A stretch of DNA of 30,520 bases from a virus (IMGVR_UViG_3300029319_000308:1-30520); one strand, 5' to 3'. Counted from the stretch's first letter, positions 1 through 4,072 are shown. Numbers and translations are program-made. Notes: generated from the letters alone by a model not told the origin.

Positions 1-27
1 TTTTCGCTGACTCGCTGGCTGTACCAT
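1..27 (-). CDS. Possible partial gene start running off the left edge
   Basis: An ATG on the minus strand at 27 opens a frame that stays open to the window edge (first residues MVQPASQRK). An AAGG sequence lies five bases upstream. Only nine codons are visible, so this may be chance. It would be the first gene after the leftward promoter at 173-200, with a leader of about 140 nt. No function can be given. Confidence 0.2.
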
Positions 28-166
28 GTCAACCTTATCCTTTAGGATAAGATAAGACAAGACAATGTTTTAAGGCTGCCAGATTATTCCGGCTCGCGTC
101 CGATACTGCTAGTCTTACGGCTCATCACCTGCACCGCCTCGGATCAGGGCGATCTGTCTTGCTTAC
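28..166 (-). other. Structured leader or small RNA candidate downstream of a leftward promoter
   Basis: Transcription from the promoter at 173-200 should begin near 166 and cross about 140 bases with no convincing gene. The predicted RNA contains several short hairpins: CGCC/GGCG, then GCCGGA/UCUGGC with an AUAA loop, then a perfect 7-bp stem CTTATCC/GGATAAG with a 4-nt loop at 34-51. There is no U-tract after the last hairpin, so it is not a standard terminator. It could be a regulatory 5' leader or a small RNA. It has no tRNA cloverleaf. Confidence 0.3.
34..51. repeat. Perfect 7-bp inverted repeat
   Basis: CTTATCC and GGATAAG are separated by four bases. On the minus strand the hairpin lies just before the possible start codon at 27. 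It could sequester a ribosome site or bind a protein. Confidence 0.45.
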
Positions 167-172
167 TCTTTC

Positions 173-204
173 ATTATACTATATTTATCGTCAAAATCAA
201 GGGG
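173..204 (-). promoter_or_regulatory. Class I leftward sigma70 promoter
   Basis: On the minus strand, CCCC is followed by TTGATT (195-200), a 16-bp spacer and TATAAT (173-178). The predicted transcription start is near 166. It has the same layout as four other leftward promoters in the window, with two mismatches in the -35 box. Confidence 0.75.
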
Positions 205-220
205 TATCTTCAGTCTTTTT

Positions 221-324
221 CAAACTTTTTTAGAATCGTCATAAGTCGTTGGTATCAAAGGAGTTAGGGGCGGCGGGGGCGGCCCCGCTCGCCCTAAGTC
301 GTTGCGGGGTAAGGGTTTACGTCG
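221..324. repeat. Tripartite hairpin repeat, copy A
   Basis: The flank at 221-241 resembles copies B and C. A first unit TAAGTCGTT-N7-AAGGAGTTA lies at 242-266. A GC hairpin follows with stem GCGGGG/CCCCGC (273-288), extended outward by five more GC pairs past a one-base bulge. A second unit TAAGTCGTT-N7-AAGGGTTTA lies at 295-319. The element starts four bases after the stop of the gene at 328-621 and ends about 20 bp before the next leftward promoter. It may be a terminator, an RNA-processing site or a protein-binding element. No U-tract follows the GC stem directly. Confidence 0.8.
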
Positions 325-327
325 ATT

Positions 328-621
328 TCAGTAGGGAAGAGATCCTTCCACTATTCCACCATGAGCCTCAAACTCTCGCTCGAATACTTCGCGAGGAACG
401 TAAGGGTACACGGTGTCGCATGGGTCTTTGAATTCCCCACCTTCCATGTACTCCAGCAATTCCTTGCCGGGGATCATAGTAGGGAATCCACCCTCCATGT
501 GGCTATGCGGTCCCGCATCTGTTCGCGGTGTACAATAACTTCCCCAATCTCCAGCAGCCTGAACAGACATTGAGAAGCCATCGGCACAAACAATTCTTGG
601 ATTGTGAACTCTTTCACGCAT
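328..621 (-). CDS. Hypothetical protein, 97 aa
   Basis: I do not recognise a named family, although the stretch around residues 13-33 (SMSVQAAG, then YCTPRTDAGP) looks like small conserved proteins seen in other tailed phages. There is no signal peptide or membrane segment. The start at 621 is preceded by AGGG nine bases upstream. It is the last of three genes in the unit driven by the promoter at 1040-1067, ten bases after the acidic protein gene at 632-805. Repeat A follows the stop by four bases. It is probably an early accessory protein; its role is unknown. Confidence 0.8.
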   Translation of the reverse strand: MRERVHNPRIVCADGFSMSVQAAGDWGSYCTPRTDAGPHSHMEGGFPTMIPGKELLEYMEGGEFKDPCDTVYPYVPREVFEREFEAHGGIVEGSLPY

Positions 622-631
622 AATAAAAACC

Positions 632-805
632 CTAAAAAGGAAACTCTAAATCATCAAGCAAATCATCGTAATCGCCATCATCCTCGTGGGCTGTTGGCTC
701 TTCGTCGTCGAGATATTGCCGTTCTTCTTCTTCGGCAATCATTCTCAGATCTTCGTGGTAATTATCCTCTGCGGGATACCAGCAATCGTCAAACTCGTCG
801 TACAT
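632..805 (-). CDS. Small, extremely acidic protein, 57 aa
   Basis: About 25 of 57 residues are Asp or Glu. There are two Arg and no Lys, so the net charge is near -23. No domain is recognised. The start at 805 is chosen over an in-frame ATG six bases earlier, because AGGAG sits seven bases before this ATG and only one base before the other. That AGGAG overlaps the stop codon of the upstream acidic protein gene (816-1001), so the two are probably translationally coupled. The composition recalls phage DNA-mimic anti-restriction proteins such as Ocr, but there is no sequence similarity to support this. It may simply bind a basic host protein. Confidence 0.75.
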   Translation of the reverse strand: MYDEFDDCWYPAEDNYHEDLRMIAEEEERQYLDDEEPTAHEDDGDYDDLLDDLEFPF

Positions 806-815
806 GGTCATTCTC

Positions 816-1001
816 CTACCAAGGGGTGTTAGTGTCAATTTCTTCAAAACCACGGTCGGAATCGGGATCTTCGTCCCAATCATCATCGCCGTGATCGTAC
901 CCGATGGAATCGAGGTAATCGGCGTACTCGGCCAAATCCTCTGCGGTGGGGCGATAGTCAACGAATTCGTCGGACTGGATTTGAGAGAGAAAATCGTTCA
1001 T
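816..1001 (-). CDS. Small acidic protein, 61 aa
   Basis: About a third of the residues are Asp or Glu, concentrated between residues 36 and 56. The first 30 residues could form helices (TAEDLAEYADYLDSIGYD). No catalytic motif or membrane segment is seen. It is the first gene after the promoter at 1040-1067. Its ~32-nt leader, containing GAAAGG, is nearly identical to the leader of the gene at 1805-2239. Its TAG stop forms part of the ribosome site of the next acidic gene. The function is unknown; it is plausibly a DNA mimic or inhibitor of a host protein. Confidence 0.8.
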   Translation of the reverse strand: MNDFLSQIQSDEFVDYRPTAEDLAEYADYLDSIGYDHGDDDWDEDPDSDRGFEEIDTNTPW

Positions 1002-1038
1002 GGTAAACCTTTCAAAAGTGTTGTGACTTGTATGCCTT
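1002..1038 (-). promoter_or_regulatory. Conserved 5' leader, copy 1
   Basis: Read leftward, the leader carries GGCATACAA, then CACAACACTTTTGAAAGGTT just before the start codon. Almost the same ~37 bases precede the gene at 1805-2239 (2240-2276). The GAAAGG serves as ribosome site. Conservation of the whole leader between unrelated genes suggests a function beyond the ribosome site. Confidence 0.7.
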
Positions 1039-1039
1039 G

Positions 1040-1071
1040 ATTATATAGTATATATCGGCATTGTCAAGGGG
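1040..1071 (-). promoter_or_regulatory. Class I leftward sigma70 promoter
   Basis: CCCC precedes a perfect TTGACA (1062-1067), then a 16-bp spacer and a perfect TATAAT (1040-1045). The predicted start is near 1033, giving a 32-nt leader to the gene at 816-1001. Confidence 0.88.
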
Positions 1072-1080
1072 TGTCATGAG

Positions 1081-1130
1081 AAAAAAAGAAAGTTTTTGGT
1101 AATTGAGTGATTTCGCCAGAGCTTACCAAA
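1081..1130 (-). terminator. Possible leftward terminator
   Basis: TTTGGTAA (1095-1102) and TTACCAAA (1123-1130) form a perfect 8-bp stem with a 20-nt loop. In the leftward transcript a U-rich run (1081-1090) follows the stem by a few bases. It lies between the gene at 1165-1380 and the next promoter. The stem is AT-rich and the loop is large, so activity is uncertain. Confidence 0.4.
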
Positions 1131-1164
1131 CTCCACACCCCGAAGGGCGACGGTCAAGCGATTC

Positions 1165-1380
1165 CTACTCCTCTTCGTCAGAGGGGAACATCTTTTCCCA
1201 GCACGTTGGGCACGTACCAGAAATAAGAAGTTCTCGCATATCCGCTGATAGCTCAGGAAGAGCATCTTGGATATACTCGCCAGCTTGCCAGTTGACAAAA
1301 CCTTCAACGTTAACCGTCAGGTCAGTCACCTCTTGGCAAAGCCGACAAGGAACCGCAACGACTGCTGTCATTGCTAACAT
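1165..1380 (-). CDS. Small Cys4 (putative zinc-binding) protein, 71 aa
   Basis: Two CxxC pairs, C12-x2-C15 and C57-x2-C60, lie near the two ends and could bind one zinc ion as in zinc-ribbon proteins. Between them are an aromatic, hydrophobic stretch (VNVEGFVNWQAGEY) and a predicted helix. The tail is acidic. The promoter at 1387-1414 predicts transcription starting at the A of the ATG at 1380, which would make the mRNA leaderless. An ATG at 1371 sits at a normal distance from AAGGA, but that sequence lies upstream of the predicted transcript start. It is a single-gene unit. The family is unknown; DNA or protein binding is a guess from the Cys4 pattern. Confidence 0.78.
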   Translation of the reverse strand: MLAMTAVVAVPCRLCQEVTDLTVNVEGFVNWQAGEYIQDALPELSADMRELLISGTCPTCWEKMFPSDEEE

Positions 1381-1386
1381 GTCCTT

Positions 1387-1418
1387 ATTATATATTATAT
1401 CGGCAACTTGTCAAGGGG
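1387..1418 (-). promoter_or_regulatory. Class I leftward sigma70 promoter
   Basis: CCCC precedes a perfect TTGACA (1409-1414), then a 16-bp spacer and a perfect TATAAT (1387-1392). Seven bases beyond the -10 is position 1380, the first base of the next gene's ATG. Confidence 0.88.
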
Positions 1419-1445
1419 TTCTGCATCTTTTTATAGAATTATTTT

Positions 1446-1546
1446 AAAAGTTTTCCAGAATCGTCGTAAGTTGTTACTACCAAAGGACTTACGTCGAGCG
1501 GGGGCCGCCCCGCCGACCCTAAGTCGTTACGGGGCAAGGACTTACG
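1446..1546. repeat. Tripartite hairpin repeat, copy B
   Basis: It has the same plan as copies A and C: unit TAAGTTGTT-N7-AAGGACTTA (1467-1491), GC hairpin GCGGGG/CCCCGC (1498-1513), then unit TAAGTCGTT-N7-AAGGACTTA (1520-1544). The GC stem extends through GTCG/CGAC past a one-base bulge on the strand opposite to that in copy A. It lies 12 bases after the stop of the gene at 1558-1803 and about 30 bases before the promoter at 1387-1414. Confidence 0.8.
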
Positions 1547-1557
1547 TTTGTCAACCC

Positions 1558-1803
1558 CTAAACTTTAGGTGAAATCAAATTATCAGGAAAAAATCCTGCG
1601 TTTCCAAACTCTTTTACACAGTGTTGATGAACACCCATAAAAACGGAATCCCGATACGCTTCATCGACCATTTCAATATTGTCTAGCATATCAGACCAGT
1701 CTCGCGGCAACGCATACTCAAAAGCACTCTCCACGATTACATCGGGTGAGACTTTATCAGTAAGTTTGCGAACCATTCTAACCTTCCATAGATCCACATT
1801 CAT
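1558..1803 (-). CDS. Hypothetical protein, 81 aa
   Basis: No family is recognised. The protein is mixed charge and soluble, with helical segments (residues 5-18 and 40-60) and no membrane segment. GGAGG lies nine bases before the ATG, inside the last codons of the upstream gene, whose stop is one base away. The two genes are therefore an operon and probably coupled. Repeat B follows the stop codon. Confidence 0.8.
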   Translation of the reverse strand: MNVDLWKVRMVRKLTDKVSPDVIVESAFEYALPRDWSDMLDNIEMVDEAYRDSVFMGVHQHCVKEFGNAGFFPDNLISPKV

Positions 1804-1804
1804 T

Positions 1805-2239
1805 TTAATCCTCCAAAAGATCGTCAGCTTCGATCAATCCACTGTTTACCATACCGCCAACCAGAGCAATCTGATTTTTGTGCAACTGCAATTCGTCGCA
1901 CTCGTTTTCACTGTAGTCAAACTCTGAATCGAGATCGACAAAATCCGTTCCACCCTTGTGGGTATGGTATTGGGCTTTCGCCTCAAACTGCTTTCGCAGT
2001 CGCTCAATATTGCGAGCCTTAATAGCTTGCTTCTTGACGTGTTCGGTGATACCGTCACGCTTGTCGCACAGTTCTTCCAAACGTGCAAGAGTACGACCAC
2101 CGCGAACCTCATCGTGAAATTCTTCCGGCAAGAGGTGATTCGGAACGGTAATGCACTCAGCGAACGCTTGTCGCAGATCTGCGGTGAGTTCTTCAATGTT
2201 GTTGAAACCGCAGTAGGGTTGGGAAGGATCGTAGTTCAT
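1805..2239 (-). CDS. Hypothetical protein, 144 aa
   Basis: The family is not recognised. The middle (residues 45-85) is rich in charged helices with many Arg and Lys and may form a coiled coil. The C-terminal third is acidic and hydrophobic. The start at 2239 is preferred to an upstream in-frame ATG at 2305, because 2305 lies within the promoter -35 box, whereas GAAAGG sits seven bases before 2239. It is the first gene of a two-gene unit with the 81-aa protein downstream. Early accessory function is inferred from position only. Confidence 0.82.
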   Translation of the reverse strand: MNYDPSQPYCGFNNIEELTADLRQAFAECITVPNHLLPEEFHDEVRGGRTLARLEELCDKRDGITEHVKKQAIKARNIERLRKQFEAKAQYHTHKGGTDFVDLDSEFDYSENECDELQLHKNQIALVGGMVNSGLIEADDLLED

Positions 2240-2276
2240 GTTTAACCTTTCAAAAGTGTTGTGTGTTGTATGCCTA
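2240..2276 (-). promoter_or_regulatory. Conserved 5' leader, copy 2
   Basis: It matches the leader at 1002-1038 over nearly its full length, including CACAACACTTTTGAAAGGTT and GGCATACAA. The two downstream genes are unrelated, so the similarity is in the untranslated region only. Confidence 0.7.
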
Positions 2277-2277
2277 T

Positions 2278-2310
2278 ATTTTAGCATAAGATCTTCATTT
2301 GTCAAGGGGG
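2278..2310 (-). promoter_or_regulatory. Class I leftward sigma70 promoter
   Basis: CCCCC precedes TTGACA (2300-2305), then a 16-bp spacer and TAAAAT (2278-2283). The -35 lies within the last codons of the small gene at 2295-2405. The predicted start near 2271 leaves a 32-nt leader. Confidence 0.82.
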
Positions 2311-2405
2311 TTAAATCCTAAAATCCACATTATGAGCAAAATAATTCCAAGCAATGCCGGAACCATAACAAAGCTCATGAATTCCTGATTATCCAATAAA
2401 TCCAT
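2295..2405 (-). CDS. Tiny membrane protein, 36 aa
   Basis: One strongly hydrophobic segment (residues 12-31, FVMVPALLGIILLIMWILGF) should span the inner membrane. The ATG is preceded by GGAG eight bases upstream, inside the end of the previous small gene. The last four residues, PLDK, are encoded by the next promoter's -35 region, so the C-terminus is constrained by the promoter. The length resembles small phage membrane proteins that act on the host envelope, but no function can be assigned. Confidence 0.6.
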   Translation of the reverse strand: MDLLDNQEFMSFVMVPALLGIILLIMWILGFNPLDK

Positions 2406-2407
2406 AT

Positions 2408-2488
2408 TTATACTCCTGCAACAATGCAACCAAGGACGAAGGCAATCACACAGAGGATGGCCGCTTTTCTTTGTTCTTTCTTGTTCAT
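2408..2488 (-). CDS. Tiny membrane protein, 26 aa
   Basis: A basic N-terminus (MNKKEQRKA) precedes a single hydrophobic segment (residues 9-26), the usual layout of a small inner-membrane protein with its N-terminus in the cytoplasm. AGGAG sits seven bases before the ATG. It is the first gene after the class II promoter at 2512-2544 and ends two bases before the next tiny membrane gene. Its small size limits certainty, but the ribosome site and layout support translation. Confidence 0.6.
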   Translation of the reverse strand: MNKKEQRKAAILCVIAFVLGCIVAGV

Positions 2489-2511
2489 ATCTTTTCTCCT
2501 TTGTTACTTAT

Positions 2512-2544
2512 ATTATCGCCCATACCCGTGACACGTTAGGTCAC
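2512..2544 (-). promoter_or_regulatory. Class II leftward promoter with palindromic operator
   Basis: The palindrome GTGACCTAACGTGTCAC (2528-2544) is followed, 10 bp later on the minus strand, by the -10 box GATAAT (2512-2517). The position where a -35 would fall reads CTAACG, which is not a sigma70 -35. The same arrangement and spacing recur at 3191-3223. A dedicated activator or repressor is implied. Confidence 0.75.
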
Positions 2545-2560
2545 AACCACACAATAAAAT

Positions 2561-2664
2561 AAAAGTTTTTCCAAATCGTTGTAAGTCGTTTGCTGGTAAG
2601 GGTTTACGTCGAGCGAGGCCCGCCTCCCGGCACCTAAGTCCTTACACACCAAGGGTTTACGGCG
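2561..2664. repeat. Tripartite hairpin repeat, copy C
   Basis: Unit TAAGTCGTT-N7-AAGGGTTTA lies at 2582-2606, a weaker GC hairpin GAGG/CCTC at 2615-2626, and unit TAAGTCCTT-N7-AAGGGTTTA at 2635-2659. As plus-strand RNA the last unit pairs over nine positions with two G-U wobbles. The flank AAAAGTTTTT is shared with B. It lies 25 bases after the stop of the gene at 2689-2829 and 17 bases before the class II operator. Confidence 0.78.
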
Positions 2665-2688
2665 ATCCCTATATGTGTCCGTAGGCGG

Positions 2689-2829
2689 CTAGATAGGCTG
2701 ATACCCTAGAATCCACAGAATACCAGCAAGCCCGAACATTGCCGAGATTGCCAATAGTGGGCAGATTATCAGAAGCATGATAAACCAATTAATTACCACA
2801 TCTTTCCAAGATTCTCTATATCTTAACAT
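2689..2829 (-). CDS. Tiny membrane protein, 46 aa
   Basis: The N-terminus is short and charged (MLRYRESWKD). It is followed by a long hydrophobic stretch (residues 12-43) that could cross the membrane once or form a hairpin with a turn at the CP at 23-24. The ATG at 2829 is preceded by AAAGAGA. An ATG four bases upstream in another frame meets a stop at once. It follows the 74-aa gene and has no clear promoter of its own. Function unknown. Confidence 0.55.
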   Translation of the reverse strand: MLRYRESWKDVVINWFIMLLIICPLLAISAMFGLAGILWILGYQPI

Positions 2830-2841
2830 TCATTCTCTTTC

Positions 2842-2863
2842 GTGTGTGTGTGTATGTGTGTGG
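2842..2863. repeat. Short (TG)n tract
   Basis: Alternating TG with a single TA interruption lies just upstream of the start codon of the 46-aa membrane gene. Such tracts can vary in length by slippage and so may affect translation of this gene. Confidence 0.6.
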
Positions 2864-2875
2864 TGCGTATCTTGA

Positions 2876-2891
2876 ATAGCTCGCCAGCTAT
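2876..2891. repeat. Perfect 6-bp inverted repeat
   Basis: ATAGCT and AGCTAT flank a 4-base CGCC loop between two leftward genes. There is no U-tract. It is possibly an RNA-processing or attenuation hairpin between the 74-aa and 46-aa genes. Confidence 0.4.
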
Positions 2892-2926
2892 GCTTGCGAC
2901 TAGGGCAAGGCTTGCGGGTTAAACCC

Positions 2927-3151
2927 TTATTCGCACGCAGTACCGAAACGGTTGAAGTATGCTTCCATTGCGTCTAGTTCGCTTTGTGGTACTTCGACAA
3001 CGCTGATAACTTCGCAGCTATCGTGATGGTCATTGTATCGAAACACTGTTTCGCCGTGTTCGTTTTGCCGTAGTTGGTCACGGCTTACATGCTTGAATGT
3101 GCATGGGCGGTTGGTGGTTGGGTCGATTGCTTTAACGTCAAAACATTTCAT
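2927..3151 (-). CDS. Hypothetical protein, 74 aa
   Basis: The family is not recognised. The protein begins MKCFDVKAIDP and contains a His-rich patch (NDHHDSC, residues 40-46) and several Cys, with no clear metal-site spacing. The frame is open upstream to 3202, but GAAAGGAA lies just before the ATG at 3151, and the predicted transcript starts near 3184, so 3151 is the best start. The leader shares ACAAACAACAAC and GAAAGG with the leader of the 45-aa gene at 3225-3362. It is expressed from the class II promoter. Confidence 0.75.
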   Translation of the reverse strand: MKCFDVKAIDPTTNRPCTFKHVSRDQLRQNEHGETVFRYNDHHDSCEVISVVEVPQSELDAMEAYFNRFGTACE

Positions 3152-3190
3152 AACATTTCCTTTCGTGTTGTTGTTGTTTGTCATATTACT

Positions 3191-3223
3191 ATTATCGCAC
3201 ATGTGTGTGACACGTTAGGTCAC
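3191..3223 (-). promoter_or_regulatory. Class II leftward promoter with palindromic operator
   Basis: The same 17-bp palindrome as at 2528-2544 occupies 3207-3223 and is followed after 10 bp by GATAAT (3191-3196). The palindrome ends one base from the stop codon of the 45-aa gene. The predicted start is near 3184. Confidence 0.75.
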
Positions 3224-3224
3224 T

Positions 3225-3362
3225 CTATCGGATAATTCCCTGAATTTTGTCCAATTCTTTTCGCTTCTCCTGTTCGGAGATTGTCAAGTCAGCGACCAAC
3301 TCAATCAACTGCTCTTTGGTGTAGTGGGCGACTGCTTGCTTGATTTCTTCTTTAGTCATCAT
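3225..3362 (-). CDS. Small helical protein, 45 aa
   Basis: The sequence begins MMTKEEIKQAVAHYTKEQL and is highly charged. It is predicted to be two amphipathic helices separated near residue 27. No family is recognised. The start is supported by GAAAGG about ten bases upstream and by the promoter at 3397-3424, which gives a 28-nt leader. The second ATG, three bases in, is also possible. It is a one-gene unit closest to the switch region, so it may be the first early protein made. It could be a small regulator, but nothing in the sequence proves this. Confidence 0.7.
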   Translation of the reverse strand: MMTKEEIKQAVAHYTKEQLIELVADLTISEQEKRKELDKIQGIIR

Positions 3363-3396
3363 TGTTTTACCTTTCGTTGTTGTTTGTTATGTCTCT

Positions 3397-3424
3397 ATTA
3401 TACATATATCGGCAGATTTGTCAA
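3397..3424 (-). promoter_or_regulatory. Class I leftward sigma70 promoter
   Basis: A perfect TTGACA (3419-3424), a 16-bp spacer and a perfect TATAAT (3397-3402). Unlike the other class I promoters it lacks the CCCC upstream. It is the outermost leftward promoter, back to back with the rightward promoter at 3492-3520. Confidence 0.88.
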
Positions 3425-3491
3425 TAGGCTTTAGCATAAAATCTAAAAGTTTTTGTAAAATAATTTTTTATCTTTTTTTTGGGATTTGCTA

Positions 3492-3520
3492 TTGACGGGG
3501 GTTTTATCTTCTGGTACAAT
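3492..3520 (+). promoter_or_regulatory. Rightward sigma70 promoter of the candidate RNA
   Basis: TTGACG (3492-3497), a 17-bp spacer and TACAAT (3515-3520) on the plus strand. The predicted start is near 3527. No protein-coding gene follows before the hairpin terminator at 3786-3827. Confidence 0.72.
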
Positions 3521-3526
3521 GTGCCG

Positions 3527-3827
3527 GTTCCTCCAAAAATAACGTCTGGTGGTTCAGATGCAATACGGCGATGCCGAAGGGGTGTCTTACCCAAAGTATG
3601 TAAATCGGCCCTCAGTATAAAAATAATTATATGTAGCTTCTAGTTGCCTCTATAGGTGCGTACCAAGACCATTTATACCTGTAAAGAGACAGATAGTCGG
3701 GTTGTGATAGAAAGCAGCAGGGTCTTTAATGCAACTGTTTTTACTTTTGCTTATTCAATATTTATGGCAAAGCCAACTTTACAGGTCTAGGTTGGTTGGT
3801 CACACAGAGCCTAGATTAATTTTTTTG
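3527..3827 (+). ncRNA. Candidate structured non-coding RNA, about 300 nt
   Basis: This stretch has its own promoter and terminator-like end and no convincing gene. Three hairpins follow each other: CGTCTG/CAGATG (3543-3560), CGGC/GCCG (3566-3576) and GGGT/ACCC (3580-3592). GCCGGT (3523-3528) and ATCGGC (3604-3609) could close them into a four-way junction, though the predicted start lies within the first strand. Further on, ACCTGTAAAG (3677-3686) pairs perfectly with CTTTACAGGT (3777-3786). AAGACC (3665-3670) can pair with GGTCTT (3721-3726) inside that loop, forming a pseudoknot. It does not match tRNA, tmRNA, RNase P or group I intron landmarks. It is not recognised as a named family. Confidence 0.55.
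3786..3827 (+). terminator. Probable terminator of the candidate RNA
   Basis: TCTAGG (3786-3791) and CCTAGA (3810-3815) form a perfect 6-bp stem with an 18-nt loop, followed by TTAAT and seven T. The loop is large, so strength is uncertain. One base is shared with the long stem ending at 3786, so the two helices could stack or compete. Confidence 0.55.
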
Positions 3828-4017
3828 CCCTACCTCGGAGTGCTTGTTCACTCGCCAGTAACTTTCTTTCCACTGATTGGTTAGAACGCAAAACTACACC
3901 AGTAACGTTTTTTTACAAATTTTCAGTGAATTGTGACGCTTTACAACCATCGCCACACCTAATTATAGTCTGATTTGACGAATTTTGCAAAAACCTTTTT
4001 GGAAAAAGTCTCGTTTC
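3828..4017. other. Intergenic region between candidate RNA and late promoter
   Basis: No gene is seen. There is a short hairpin GAGTG/CACTC at 3837-3852 and a direct repeat CAGTAAC about 50 bases apart (near 3857 and 3900). The rest is AT-rich sequence. Confidence 0.5.
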
Positions 4018-4027
4018 TGTGTATAAT
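3999..4027 (+). promoter_or_regulatory. Late-type extended -10 promoter 1
   Basis: TGTGTATAAT (4018-4027) is preceded at 17 bp by TTGGAA, a partial -35. The predicted start is near 4034. It drives the first rightward gene at 4073. The identical 10-mer occurs at 10864, 12950 and 16047. Confidence 0.75.
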
Positions 4028-4072
4028 AGAATGTAGGAACAAGTTCCTTATTCATAGAACTGGAGACAAAAG

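Noticed and set aside
1549-1554. Extra TTGACA on the minus strand after the gene at 1558
   Set aside because: No -10 box at 15-18 bp; the region is occupied by repeat B.
221-2664. CRISPR array
   Set aside because: The three copies are about 1.1 kb apart with genes between them, not regularly spaced short repeats with spacers, and no cas genes are present.
2842-2863. (TG)n tract as contingency switch
   Set aside because: Too short and interrupted for strong slippage; listed only as a repeat.
3558-3620. Twenty-codon open frame starting at an ATG inside the candidate RNA
   Set aside because: No ribosome site, and its bases are taken up by three hairpins. Too short to prefer over structure.
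3527-3827. tmRNA, RNase P RNA, tRNA or group I intron in the switch region
   Set aside because: No tRNA-like ends, no GGTTCGA T-arm, no RNase P core motifs and no clear P7/P3 intron core, and flanking sequence does not join into an exon. Kept as an unnamed candidate RNA.
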